From positions 1-64,000 of the forward strand of contig NZ_JACVEW010000009.1 in the NCBI RefSeq assembly GCF_017776525.1: DNA of 64,000 nucleotides. Reading direction: 5' to 3'. The notes under the pieces were generated by a model. It was not told the origin of the DNA, did no database searches, and saw nothing but the letters and a program-made list of their open reading frames with translations. Both the position numbers and the translations under genes were made by a program. Origin of the DNA: Marinobacterium alkalitolerans (GTDB lineage: Bacteria; Pseudomonadota; Gammaproteobacteria; Pseudomonadales; Balneatricaceae). Shown one piece after another: positions 56,214 to 64,000 of the stretch (position 1 is the first letter of the stretch; the number at the start of each line of letters is the position of its first letter).

Positions 56214-57307
56214 CAGATCACCACCAGTTCTGCTTTCAGCGCACCCGCCTGTTTCAAGGCTTCCAGTATCGCCATCAGATCCCCGGGGGCCGCACCCACC
56301 TGGTTCACTGCCTCAACGATATCGCTCAGTGTGGCGCCCGGGGCAAACTCGAACATGCGACCGGAGCCCTCATCAATCTCGATTTCTGAACGCGGCGTCA
56401 CCACGGTCTGACCACCGCCCAACACGTTGGGCTGATCCACATCCAGGTTTTCGGTAATGGCCACCGTCAGGCCACCATGTGTAATCGCGACCGGAGAAAC
56501 GCGTACGTTCTGACCGATGATGATGGTGCCGGTACGCGAATTGATGATCACCTTGGCGGTTTCTTCACCGGGATCGACTTCAAGGTTTTCCAGCACGGAC
56601 AGGAAGGAAACCCGCTGCGAGGGATCTCTCGGTGCACGCACGCGAATAGAAGCGGCATCCAGTGCCTGCGCCATATCAGGCCCCAGCAGGCTGTTAATCT
56701 GCTCAGCTACCCGGCGTGCGGTCGTAAAATCAGGATGGTTAAGGTTAAACATCAGGCTGTCACCACGTGCAAAGGCATTGGGCACTGTACGCTCAACCGA
56801 TGCGCCATTGGGGATTCGCCCGACACTGGGGACGTTCAGAGAAAGGCGTGAACCGTCATTCCCTTCCGCCCCGAACCCTGACACCACCAGGTTTCCCTGC
56901 GCAATTGCATACACATTGCCGTCGGCCCCTTTCAGCGGTGCCATCAACAGACTGCCACCTCGGAGGCTCTTGGCGTCACCGATCGTGGAGACGGTCACAT
57001 CAATCGACTGCCCCGGCTTGGCAAAGGGCGGCAACTCGGCATGAATGGCCACGGCGGCAATGTTCTTGGACTGCGGATCCACGTCAGCCGGAATCGCCAC
57101 GCCAAAGTTGTTCAGCATGTTGCGGAAGGTCTGGGAAGTGAAGCTGGTCTTGTCACCGGTACCGTCAAGCCCGACCACCAGGCCATAACCTACCAGCTGG
57201 TTGGTACGCACCCCGGCCACACTGGTGATGTCCTTCAGCCGCTCGGCCTGAGCCCAGGCCGGCAACAGTGCCACGAAAACCAGAAAGAACTGCCATACCT
57301 TACGCAT
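56213..57307 (-). CDS. flgI: Flagellar P-ring protein FlgI
   Basis: 364 residues from the ATG at 57,307 (a TTG two codons earlier is less likely; GAGG lies eight bases before the ATG). The signal peptide ends [10 protein letters not shown]. Family body: [30 protein letters not shown] (in sections), ending in [30 protein letters not shown]. It forms the periplasmic ring around the rod. Confidence 0.96.
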   Translation of the reverse strand: MRKVWQFFLVFVALLPAWAQAERLKDITSVAGVRTNQLVGYGLVVGLDGTGDKTSFTSQTFRNMLNNFGVAIPADVDPQSKNIAAVAIHAELPPFAKPGQSIDVTVSTIGDAKSLRGGSLLMAPLKGADGNVYAIAQGNLVVSGFGAEGNDGSRLSLNVPSVGRIPNGASVERTVPNAFARGDSLMFNLNHPDFTTARRVAEQINSLLGPDMAQALDAASIRVRAPRDPSQRVSFLSVLENLEVDPGEETAKVIINSRTGTIIIGQNVRVSPVAITHGGLTVAITENLDVDQPNVLGGGQTVVTPRSEIEIDEGSGRMFEFAPGATLSDIVEAVNQVGAAPGDLMAILEALKQAGALKAELVVI

Positions 57308-57317
57308 CGTCAAACCC

Positions 57318-57995
57318 TCAGAAAGGCCAGAGTGGGCTGATAAAGAAGCGGGCCAGCCAACCCATCACGTTGGAATCGTGAGTCGCCCCCGTACCACTGT
57401 AGGTAATGCGCGCATCCGCGAGGCGGGTGGACTCAACCGTATTGTCCGGACCGATATCCTGTGGGCGTACCAGACCGCTGACGCGGATGTACTCATCCCC
57501 CTGATTCAGCGTCAGCCATTTCTCCCCACGAACCAGCATGGTGCCATTGGGCAGAATCTGGTGAACCGTCACGGTGATGTTGCCGTCCAGGCTGTTGCTC
57601 ATATCGGCGCTGCCTTCACCGGCGAAGTCACTGTTACTGCCCATGGAGGCGCTGAGCGGATTGCCCAGCACGCTAAGCTCCTGCCCCAGTACCGTCGGTG
57701 CCTGAATGGCCACACTGGTGCTCTTGTCGGTTTCCACTGAGGAGCTTTTCGACGACTGAGTACGCTCGGTCAGGACCACGGTAATGATATCCCCGATCCG
57801 GCTGGCCCGGCCATCACCGTACAGATCCATGCCAGCCCCTGCCTGATAGATGGCACCATCAACCGGCTTGGGCTGCTGCATCTGCGCCGGCTGTATGGGG
57901 GCATAGTAGGGATTATCCGGCTTGGGGGCCTTGTTCACGCACCCAACCAGTCCCAGTATGCTCATCAGTAATCCGACTTTCGCCAAGGCTCGCAT
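57318..57995 (-). CDS. flgH: Flagellar L-ring lipoprotein FlgH
   Basis: 225 residues from the ATG at 57,995, chosen because GGAAAG stands six bases upstream and the result is a normal lipoprotein signal ([19 protein letters not shown], lipobox LVGC). An open frame continues upstream to a TTG. The body shows SLYGDGRAS-type (here [19 protein letters not shown]) and the GxGATHDSN region. It forms the outer-membrane ring. Confidence 0.94.
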   Translation of the reverse strand: MRALAKVGLLMSILGLVGCVNKAPKPDNPYYAPIQPAQMQQPKPVDGAIYQAGAGMDLYGDGRASRIGDIITVVLTERTQSSKSSSVETDKSTSVAIQAPTVLGQELSVLGNPLSASMGSNSDFAGEGSADMSNSLDGNITVTVHQILPNGTMLVRGEKWLTLNQGDEYIRVSGLVRPQDIGPDNTVESTRLADARITYSGTGATHDSNVMGWLARFFISPLWPF

Positions 57996-58019
57996 GATCA
58001 TCTTTCCACATTCATTCAA

Positions 58020-58805
58020 TTAGAGCTGCTGGCTGACATAACCCAGCATTTCATCCGCTGTTGAGATCACTTTTGAGTTCATCTCATAGGCCCGCTGAGT
58101 GGTAATCATATCCACCAGCTCTTCAACCGCATTCACATTGGAGCCTTCCAGCATACCCTGTTTCAGAATGCCACGCCCTTCTTCACCCGGAACCCCCACC
58201 AGAGGCGCTCCACTGGCCGCGGTCTCGGTGAACAGATTCTGACCGATCGCCTGCAGCCCCTGAGGGTTCACGAAGTCCGCCAGTTCCAGCTGCCCGAGCT
58301 CGACCGGGTTGGGGTCACCGGCAACGGTCACGCTCACGGTTCCATCGCCCCCGACGGAGAAGTTGGTGACTTCACCGGGCAGCGTGATGGCCGGCTCAAC
58401 CGGGTATCCTTCTGCAGTCACCAGGCGATTTTCGCCGTCCAGGTGCAACTCACCGTTACGGGTGTAACCGATCTCGCCATTGGGCATCTGAATCTGCAAG
58501 AAGCCCCGGCCGTTGATCGCCAGATCAAACGGCTGGTCGGTGATCTGCATGTCACCGGTAAAAAACAGCTTCTGCGTGCCGACCGTCCGTACCCCGCTGC
58601 CCAATTGAAGGCCTGATGGCAGCTGAGAGTCTTCTCCCGTGGCCGCGCCCGGCTGGCGACGCACCTGATACAGCAGGTCTTCAAATTCCAGTCGGTCTTT
58701 CTTGAACCCGACCGTACTCACGTTGGCCAGGTTGTTGGAAATAACCTTGAGCTGAGTATCCTGCGCACTCAGGCCTGTTTTCGCGACGTGCAATGCACCA
58801 TGCAT
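58020..58805 (-). CDS. flgG: Distal rod protein FlgG
   Basis: 261 residues, the standard length. Axial N-motif LKVISNNLANVSTVGFKKDRLEFEDLLYQ, C-motif GSNVNAVEELVDMITTQRAYEMNSKVISTADEML (in sections). It forms the distal rod through the P and L rings. It lies 22 bases after flgF. Confidence 0.97.
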   Translation of the reverse strand: MHGALHVAKTGLSAQDTQLKVISNNLANVSTVGFKKDRLEFEDLLYQVRRQPGAATGEDSQLPSGLQLGSGVRTVGTQKLFFTGDMQITDQPFDLAINGRGFLQIQMPNGEIGYTRNGELHLDGENRLVTAEGYPVEPAITLPGEVTNFSVGGDGTVSVTVAGDPNPVELGQLELADFVNPQGLQAIGQNLFTETAASGAPLVGVPGEEGRGILKQGMLEGSNVNAVEELVDMITTQRAYEMNSKVISTADEMLGYVSQQL

Positions 58806-58827
58806 GGTTCAAACTCCTTAATGCCTA

Positions 58828-59571
58828 TCAGCTCATTCTCAGAATTTCAGCAGCCTTGGATGAATTTTCTTCGGCGGTTTTCATCATCTTGACCTGCATC
58901 TCGAACTGCCGTGACAAACTGATCATGGAGGTCAGGTCGTCAATGGCGTTCACGTTACTGGCTTCCAGATAGCCTGCGCGCACCTGAACATCCAGTGCAG
59001 GCGGCAGCGGCACATCGTTGTCCGTGTGCATGAAACCATCCTGACCTTTGAACAGGGCGCCCTCTTCAGGCCGCACCAGCTTGATCTGGTCGACCAGCGC
59101 AATTTCCACCGCATTTTCACCCAGCGGTCGAATGGTAATCGTGCCATCGGTCGCAATGTCGATCTTCTCGGCCGGCGGAATTACAATCGGAATACCGCCG
59201 TTGCCCATCACCGGCAAACCGCTGCCTGTCACCAGCTGGTTGGCGGCATTGATCTGCAGCGAACCGTTACGGGTATAGACTTCGTTACCATCCGGCCCGG
59301 TTACGGCAATCCAGCCTTCACCATCAACGGCGATATCCAGATCGCGCCCTGTCTGCATCAGCGTGCCGCTTTCCAGGTTGGTACCCGGCCGCTCGCTCAT
59401 GGAGTAGACACGTGACTCATATCCATCGCCCAGTACACGCATGGAGCGCGCCTGCTCGAGATCGCTCTTGAAGGCGGTCGTGGTCGCGTTGGCCAAATTG
59501 TTTGCATGTGCCTGCTGGGCCCGCATGTTCTCGCGGGCTCCGGTCATGGCAACGTAAAGAACCTTGTCCAT
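58828..59571 (-). CDS. flgF: Proximal rod protein FlgF
   Basis: 247 residues. N-motif MRAQQAHANNLANATTTAFKSDLEQ; C-motif NVNAIDDLTSMISLSRQFEMQVKMMKTAEE. It is the first gene of flgF-G-H-I-J(-K-L), with a perfect sigma-54 promoter about 50 bases upstream, right behind the flgE terminator. Confidence 0.96.
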   Translation of the reverse strand: MDKVLYVAMTGARENMRAQQAHANNLANATTTAFKSDLEQARSMRVLGDGYESRVYSMSERPGTNLESGTLMQTGRDLDIAVDGEGWIAVTGPDGNEVYTRNGSLQINAANQLVTGSGLPVMGNGGIPIVIPPAEKIDIATDGTITIRPLGENAVEIALVDQIKLVRPEEGALFKGQDGFMHTDNDVPLPPALDVQVRAGYLEASNVNAIDDLTSMISLSRQFEMQVKMMKTAEENSSKAAEILRMS

Positions 59572-59620
59572 TAGCTGCTCCGGTAAAGAGTTGCCGCTTT
59601 AATGGCGTTTCCTGTAACGA

Positions 59621-59636
59621 AGCAAAAAACGTGCCA
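59621..59636 (-). promoter_or_regulatory. Sigma-54 promoter of flgF
   Basis: Minus-strand TGGCACGTTTTTTGCT is a perfect copy of the -24/-12 consensus. The -12 GC is about 50 bases before the flgF ATG. No FleQ-type box was seen; the Pseudomonas homologue depends on FleR. Confidence 0.93.
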
Positions 59637-59642
59637 CAAACG

Positions 59643-59670
59643 AAAAAACCGGGCCAGGGCCCGGTTTTCG
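59643..59670. terminator. Bidirectional terminator after flgE
   Basis: AAAACCGGGCC-AG-GGCCCGGTTTT, an 11-bp arm inverted repeat with A and T flanks, 20 bases after the flgE stop. It separates flgBCDE from flgFGHIJ. Its core resembles the fliS terminator (AAAACCGGGC). Confidence 0.93.
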
Positions 59671-59689
59671 TCTACTGTTTGAGCAGCTG

Positions 59690-61801
59690 TTAGATCTGCA
59701 GGATTGCCTGAGTCACGGTGTTCAGGGTTTCCAGTGTCTTGGAGTTCGCCTGGAAGTTACGCTGACCTTCGATCAGCTTCACCAGCTCTGCCGACAGATC
59801 CACGTTGGACTGTTCCAGCGCCGCTGAGCGCAGAGTACCGTTAAGGCCGGTTCCCGGCGGGTTCAGAATCGCGTTACCGGAGGAGAGCGTAGATATCCAC
59901 TCGGTATTACCGCTGGGCTGCAGCCCATCCTGGTTTTCAAAGGTTGCAATGGCAACCAGACCCAGGTTGGCACGCTGACCATTACTGTAACTGGCCACCA
60001 TCTCACCGGTTTCAGCAAAACTTACACCGATCAAATCACCCTTGGTGTAACCATCCTGCTGCTGACCCTTCACGATAGACTCGGACGCGAACTGGCTGGA
60101 GCCCGTTATATCCAACTGTATCCCGCGCAAGGAGTCCGTATCGTTATCCAACAGGTTATCCTGCGGGTTGGCTGGGTCCGCACCAAAAATTGTCAGTTTA
60201 GGCGCTACTCCACTCGTTGGTACCGACCCTCCATTGACTGTTTCCAAAACACCGTTGGTCGGATCAAAGGTTACCATCACCGGCCCCACCTCTGTTTGGG
60301 TACCGGCCCCGGGATCTTGCAACTTGCCAATATCAAGCTGCGCAGTATCGTTCAAAAAAGCATACATTCGATAAGCGCCAAGGAAGCTGTTATCCCCCTC
60401 CTCGTCAATACTTAGAGTCACATCACCATTACTAGCATCGGTGTTACTCAATACAGACTCAGGCGCGGCAGGCGGGCCTGCGGAAAGGGTCACATCCGAT
60501 ATTGTAATCGGCAGTGGATTCACGTTACCCGCATCGGCTTTCCAACGCACTTGCAGCTCTGGAACCCCATCTGAGTTCAAGGGAACATAGGAAATGGACT
60601 CAACATCCGGATTTGCATCCAGAATATCCTGCTCTGCAGCAGAGATAGCGGCACCGACGTCATTACGAGTCATCGCCGTTGTCAAAGGAATTGACACCCC
60701 TCCAATCACAATATTTTGTGCATTCAAAAGCTCACCTGTTGTTGCATCAAACGCACTTGCCTGAAAGGTAGCAGACTGTATTTCGTTAGCATCTCTGACA
60801 TCTACAGGCTCAGAAGAAAGCTCCTGAGTACCCAGTTCAACCGCCATATCCCCGTACTCGGTGAACTCAGACTTGAACTCAAAAGACAAATCCCAGCCGG
60901 TACCACCTGACGCCGTCGCATTGTCCACCACTCGAAAACTGTCTACATCTATTCTCGGATCAACATCCGCCAGCTTAGCTTTTTCCTCATCGGATAAAAT
61001 GTAAACCCCTGTACCCACTCCTCCATCTAATATCTCAGTGAGACCGAGTTCACCATCAGGAGAAGGGACGGTGGTCGAAAGCGCTAGACCCGAAACTTTA
61101 ATTGGATCAGAGCCACCAGCAGTGTCAAAATCACTTGTGCTGATATCATAGCGATAAACTTCTTTTACGGGTCGCTGCTCTGCAAAGTAAAAGCGAATAC
61201 TGTTTTCGTTACCCAAGCTATCAAAGGTTCCCACAGTGGTTGACCAGCTGTATGAGTTAGGCTCATTTTTATCAAAAACCCCCTCTAACTGAGTCGCATC
61301 ATTATTGGAGTTGATATTGAATGCCAAATCAACTTGTTCGGTCGCCTTGGGCGGGCTTTCCTTCTCTGTTACGGACAGATTCTGCACCGGCAGCTGGTTG
61401 CCTTGAGCATCCAGACCATACCCCTGCAGATACTTGCCGTTCTTGCTGACGATGTTGCCATCCTTATCCAGCTCAAAGGCACCTGCACGTGTATAGGTGA
61501 CGTTGCCCTGACCGTCATCCAGCTGGAAGAAGCCGGAACCGTTGATCGCCAAATCCAGGTTGCTGTTGGTAAATTCGATGGTACCGCCACTGAAGTCCTG
61601 AGCGATATCACTGACGGTGACACCGGAGCCCGGAGTGTTGGACGAGCCCGCACCCACAACCGCAGTTGCATAGATATCAGCGAACTCGGTACGCGACGAC
61701 TTGAAGCCAACCGTACTGGAGTTGGCGATGTTGTTACCCGCCACATCCAGCAGGCTCGTGGATGCCTTAAGGCCTGTTACGGCTGTATTGAAACCTGCCA
61801 T
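59690..61801 (-). CDS. flgE: Flagellar hook protein FlgE
   Basis: 703 residues, much longer than E. coli FlgE (402). N-motif AGFNTAVTGLKASTSLLDVAGNNIANSSTVGFKSSR (in sections); C-motif LSAELVKLIEGQRNFQANSKTLETLNTVTQAILQI. Residues about 160-560 are expanded, variable D1/D2 domains whose DNA is visibly more AT-rich than the conserved ends, a sign of diversification or recombination. It follows flgD by 15 bases and ends the flgBCDE unit. Confidence 0.96.
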   Translation of the reverse strand: MAGFNTAVTGLKASTSLLDVAGNNIANSSTVGFKSSRTEFADIYATAVVGAGSSNTPGSGVTVSDIAQDFSGGTIEFTNSNLDLAINGSGFFQLDDGQGNVTYTRAGAFELDKDGNIVSKNGKYLQGYGLDAQGNQLPVQNLSVTEKESPPKATEQVDLAFNINSNNDATQLEGVFDKNEPNSYSWSTTVGTFDSLGNENSIRFYFAEQRPVKEVYRYDISTSDFDTAGGSDPIKVSGLALSTTVPSPDGELGLTEILDGGVGTGVYILSDEEKAKLADVDPRIDVDSFRVVDNATASGGTGWDLSFEFKSEFTEYGDMAVELGTQELSSEPVDVRDANEIQSATFQASAFDATTGELLNAQNIVIGGVSIPLTTAMTRNDVGAAISAAEQDILDANPDVESISYVPLNSDGVPELQVRWKADAGNVNPLPITISDVTLSAGPPAAPESVLSNTDASNGDVTLSIDEEGDNSFLGAYRMYAFLNDTAQLDIGKLQDPGAGTQTEVGPVMVTFDPTNGVLETVNGGSVPTSGVAPKLTIFGADPANPQDNLLDNDTDSLRGIQLDITGSSQFASESIVKGQQQDGYTKGDLIGVSFAETGEMVASYSNGQRANLGLVAIATFENQDGLQPSGNTEWISTLSSGNAILNPPGTGLNGTLRSAALEQSNVDLSAELVKLIEGQRNFQANSKTLETLNTVTQAILQI

Positions 61802-61816
61802 GTCTGTTTACCTCAC

Positions 61817-62500
61817 TTAACCCAGCTGCTTGACGTCACTCATGTCGATGGAACCGATATTGGTATTCACCTTCATGCCAATACCATTCTGTCCAAGCGT
61901 CACGCTGTTAATGTTAAAGCCCATGTAAGTGGCCACCTCTTCATAGCCGCCATCGGCGCCAGAAGCCGCTTCCGCCACTATGCGATAGTTGCCGGCCGGC
62001 AGGTTCTCGTTCGCCTGCCACACAAAGTTGTGATCTCCCGGCGGCATGGCGCCCATGCTGACCTGGTCGACCTTGTTACCCGCACCATCATAGATGGAGA
62101 CACGGATATCACTTGCGCTGACGTCCGTTGACACAACACCGTCAACTGCGCCGCCTTGCTGTGTCAGCTGAGCAATATTGGTGTTCACATACGCCCGCTG
62201 GCCGACCATGGAAGATGCCTGCAGAGCCGCCTGACTGCTCACCAGCGTGTTGCTCATGGTCTCCATGGTGGTCGCCAGGTTCTGAATGCTTTCAACGTTA
62301 CTCATGGTCGACATCTGTTGCATGAAGTCCGAGGTATCCGCCGGGCTGGTCGGATCCTGGTTCTGCAACTGAGCAATCAGCAGTTTCATGAACATCTGGC
62401 GGTCTTCTGACATGCCATCCGTCTGGGTAGACTGTTCACGGTTCTGCTGATTGATCTGCTCGAAAACGTTATTGCTGCCGACGCCGTTTACATTACTCAT
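61817..62500 (-). CDS. flgD: Hook assembly scaffold FlgD
   Basis: 227 residues. The N-terminal motif MFMKLLIAQLQNQDPTSPADTSDFMQQMSTMSNVE (in sections) is diagnostic; C-terminal FnIII/Tudor-like domains follow (SIYDGAGNKVDQVSMG; DHNFVWQANENLPAGNYRIVAEA). It caps the growing hook. Confidence 0.96.
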   Translation of the reverse strand: MSNVNGVGSNNVFEQINQQNREQSTQTDGMSEDRQMFMKLLIAQLQNQDPTSPADTSDFMQQMSTMSNVESIQNLATTMETMSNTLVSSQAALQASSMVGQRAYVNTNIAQLTQQGGAVDGVVSTDVSASDIRVSIYDGAGNKVDQVSMGAMPPGDHNFVWQANENLPAGNYRIVAEAASGADGGYEEVATYMGFNINSVTLGQNGIGMKVNTNIGSIDMSDVKQLG

Positions 62501-62521
62501 GGCGCTATCCTCTTACCGACC

Positions 62522-62956
62522 TTACTGCCCCAGCGTCAGCGTACGCTGAAGCATCTGTTTGGCCGTATTCATGATATCGGCGTTGATCTGAAAGGAGCGG
62601 GACGCCGATATCATGTCCGCCATCTCCTCTACCACGTTTACGTTGGGGTAATACACATAGCCGTTATCGTCGGCCATCGGGTGATTGGGCTCGTAAGCCA
62701 TGCGCAGCGGCGCTTCACTTTCGACAATGTCATCTACCTGTACGCCCTGCCCCGGCACCAGAGACTGGTAGTCTTCCGGCATCTGCTCAGGCTCAATGGC
62801 CTTGAGGGCGAAAACCGGTTTGCGAGCACGATAGGTTTCCGCCTCGCTGGAACTGACGCTCTCGGCATTGGCCATGTTGCTGGCAGTGGTATTCAGGCGC
62901 ACGGTCTGCGCCGTCATGGCAGAACCGGCAATATCGAACACATTACTCAGTGACAT
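62522..62956 (-). CDS. flgC: Proximal rod protein FlgC
   Basis: 144 residues. MTAQTVRLNTTASNMANAESVSSSEAETYRARKPVF at the N-terminus and YYPNVNVVEEMADMISASRSFQINADIMNTAKQMLQRTLTLGQ at the C-terminus (in sections) are typical. It lies 2 bases after flgB. Confidence 0.97.
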   Translation of the reverse strand: MSLSNVFDIAGSAMTAQTVRLNTTASNMANAESVSSSEAETYRARKPVFALKAIEPEQMPEDYQSLVPGQGVQVDDIVESEAPLRMAYEPNHPMADDNGYVYYPNVNVVEEMADMISASRSFQINADIMNTAKQMLQRTLTLGQ

Positions 62957-62958
62957 CG

Positions 62959-63357
62959 TTATTCACCCTTGATCGCGCTGGTCAGTCCTGTGAACTTGCT
63001 GTTCAGGAACTGGAAAGAAGCCTGGTAACGAATGGCGTTATCGGTATAACGCGACATTTCTTCCTGCAGCTCGACAGTATTACCGTCGACAGAAGGCTGG
63101 GTCGGCGTGCGGAACATCAGATCTGCCGCCGTATCGGGTGACAGAAACGCATCCTGGTGACCGGACGATGTCTGCTCCATGGGCAGCTCGAACGTGTCAC
63201 TGACGCCGGCAAGCACCGATGCAAAATCAATATCCCGCGCCTTGTAGTTGGGGGTATCCGCATTGGCAATGTTGTTGGCCAATACTTCAGCACGCCGCGC
63301 ACGCAGTGCCAGCGCGTCATCATGTATACCCAGAGCTGAATCAAAATTGATCGCCAT
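62959..63357 (-). CDS. flgB: Proximal rod protein FlgB
   Basis: 132 residues from the ATG at 63,357. An open frame runs 24 codons further upstream across the sigma-54 promoter and is not conserved-looking, so it is excluded. AINFDSALGIHDDALALRARRAEVLANNIANADTPNYKARD (in sections) is the axial N-motif; the C-terminus ends in FQFLNSKFTGLTSAIKGE. First gene of flgBCDE. Confidence 0.96.
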   Translation of the reverse strand: MAINFDSALGIHDDALALRARRAEVLANNIANADTPNYKARDIDFASVLAGVSDTFELPMEQTSSGHQDAFLSPDTAADLMFRTPTQPSVDGNTVELQEEMSRYTDNAIRYQASFQFLNSKFTGLTSAIKGE

Positions 63358-63401
63358 GCAAACCCCACTGCAAGATTGCCGTTTTCGTTTCAAGCAATAA
63401 T

Positions 63402-63418
63402 TAGCAATTGCCATGCCA
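63402..63418 (-). promoter_or_regulatory. Sigma-54 promoter of flgB
   Basis: Minus-strand TGGCATGGCAATTGCTA matches TGGCACG-N4-TTGCW with one core mismatch and correct GG-N10-GC spacing. The -12 is about 47 bases before the flgB ATG. Confidence 0.88.
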
Positions 63419-63514
63419 ACAAAGGTCAACTGGCTCTACTGGCGGCTTTGAGGGAAGTGGAAGGTCCGGGTATGACGAACAGAAGGGGAAAAAGCGGCAA
63501 GGCACTACCGGCAA

Positions 63515-63542
63515 GCGGCAAACACACTGCTGTATTTGCCGC
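63515..63542 (-). terminator. Hairpin after cheR, possible terminator
   Basis: GCGGCAAA and TTTGCCGC (8-bp perfect stem, extended by ACA/TGT in the loop), 9 bases after the cheR stop. The T run (TTTTT) comes only about 20 bases later behind a second TTGCCGC, which could pair alternatively with the first arm. Confidence 0.5.
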
Positions 63543-63550
63543 CCGGCAAT

Positions 63551-64000
63551 TTAAATGGCCTGGTAGATAATCCCGGGCCGGCAGTGGATCATTTTGTACA
63601 GATCCTGCAGGCCGGACAGGGACTCGGAAGCCCCCAGCAGCAGATAGCCGCCCGGGCGCAACTGCTTGTGCATCTTGCGCAGGATCTCAAGCTTCACGTC
63701 GGACGAGAAGTAGATCAGAACATTGCGGCAAAAGATCAGGTCAAACTGGCCCAATGTACTGTAGTTGCCCAGCAGATTAAGGCTTTGGAACCGGACCCGA
63801 CTCTTGATATTGGGCTTGATGGTCCAGCTGCCCTGAGGTGAAGACTGGAAATACTTGTGCAGCCGGTCCTGAGACAGGCCGCGCCCCAGCGCCAGCATTT
63901 CATATTCGCCACGTCGCGCCTGCTCCAGCACGGTCGAGGAGATATCCGTTGCCAGAATCTCTTCACCGGAGGAAAAGGCGCCCGGATGCGCGTGCTTGAA
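63551..64000 (-). CDS. cheR: Chemotaxis protein methyltransferase CheR, C-terminal part only
   Basis: The frame is open from the window edge, giving the last 149 residues. It shows SAM-methyltransferase CheR motifs: EEILATDISSTVLEQARRGEY, DLIFCRNVLIYFSSDVKLEIL and LRPGGYLLLGASESLSG. It methylates receptor glutamates using S-adenosylmethionine. Position immediately upstream of flgB is the same as in Pseudomonas (cheV-cheR-flgB). The missing N-terminal domain lies beyond 64,000. Confidence 0.94.
   Translation of the reverse strand, partial: FKHAHPGAFSSGEEILATDISSTVLEQARRGEYEMLALGRGLSQDRLHKYFQSSPQGSWTIKPNIKSRVRFQSLNLLGNYSTLGQFDLIFCRNVLIYFSSDVKLEILRKMHKQLRPGGYLLLGASESLSGLQDLYKMIHCRPGIIYQAI

Overview
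This window is a 64 kb stretch of a gammaproteobacterial chromosome, moderately GC-rich. Nearly all of it is a single-polar-flagellum and chemotaxis cluster of the Pseudomonas/Vibrio type, interrupted by an acetate-assimilation block. Diagnostic features are flhF-fleN, the fleQ-fleS-fleR cascade, cheYZAB followed by motC-motD, and parA-parP polar-array genes. The Na+-coupled symporters and the gene order suggest a marine Pseudomonadales/Oceanospirillales relative; the sequence alone does not give a genus. All genes are on the minus strand except the acetate sensor kinase crbS and a small fliT-like gene. No rRNA, tRNA, IS element, CRISPR array or phage gene was seen.

Layout by coordinate (transcription runs from high to low). 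1-12,594: parP (cut by the window edge), parA, motD, motC, cheB, cheA, cheZ, cheY, fliA, fleN, flhF, flhA, headed by a sigma-54 promoter at 12,721-12,737. 12,740-26,140: flhB-fliR-fliQ-fliP-fliO-fliN-fliM-fliL, fliK (own sigma-54 promoter), fliJ-fliI-fliH-fliG-fliF-fliE, headed by a sigma-54 promoter that is fused to a terminator. 26,322-40,873: non-flagellar block with two paralogous sodium:solute symporter/small-subunit pairs, a cNMP-CBS-DUF294 protein, a DEDDh exonuclease, the CrbS hybrid kinase and CrbR regulator, and acetyl-CoA synthetase. 41,059-44,986: fleR-fleS-fleQ with 4-base overlaps. 45,096-45,834: an MNT/HEPN two-gene module. 45,934-50,946: fliS, fliD, flaG, fliC. 51,147-51,467: fliT-like gene on the plus strand. 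51,482-63,357: flgL to flgB. 63,551-64,000: 3' part of cheR.

The regulatory sites fit a three-tier flagellar hierarchy. A 14-bp inverted repeat matching the remembered FleQ box lies at the fleQ promoter, and a one-mismatch copy lies in the fliE leader. Sigma-54 promoters precede flhA, fliE, fliK, flgF and flgB. No strong FleQ box was seen at fliK, flgF or flgB, as expected if these depend on FleR. Sigma-28 (FliA) promoters precede fliC (two in tandem) and flgK-flgL. In the acetate block, a related inverted repeat lies about 80-135 bp upstream of acs and of both symporter operons and is the best candidate CrbR site.

Most of the window is well-understood biology. The parts most worth a second look are: the acetate block inside the flagellar locus and its shared operator; EF-hand-like loops in both symporters; an unassigned two-TM protein placed directly behind a terminator; the MNT/HEPN pair; the altered c-di-GMP-motif region of FleQ; triple acidic repeats in CheA; and the pure GAGCCA repeat in parP.
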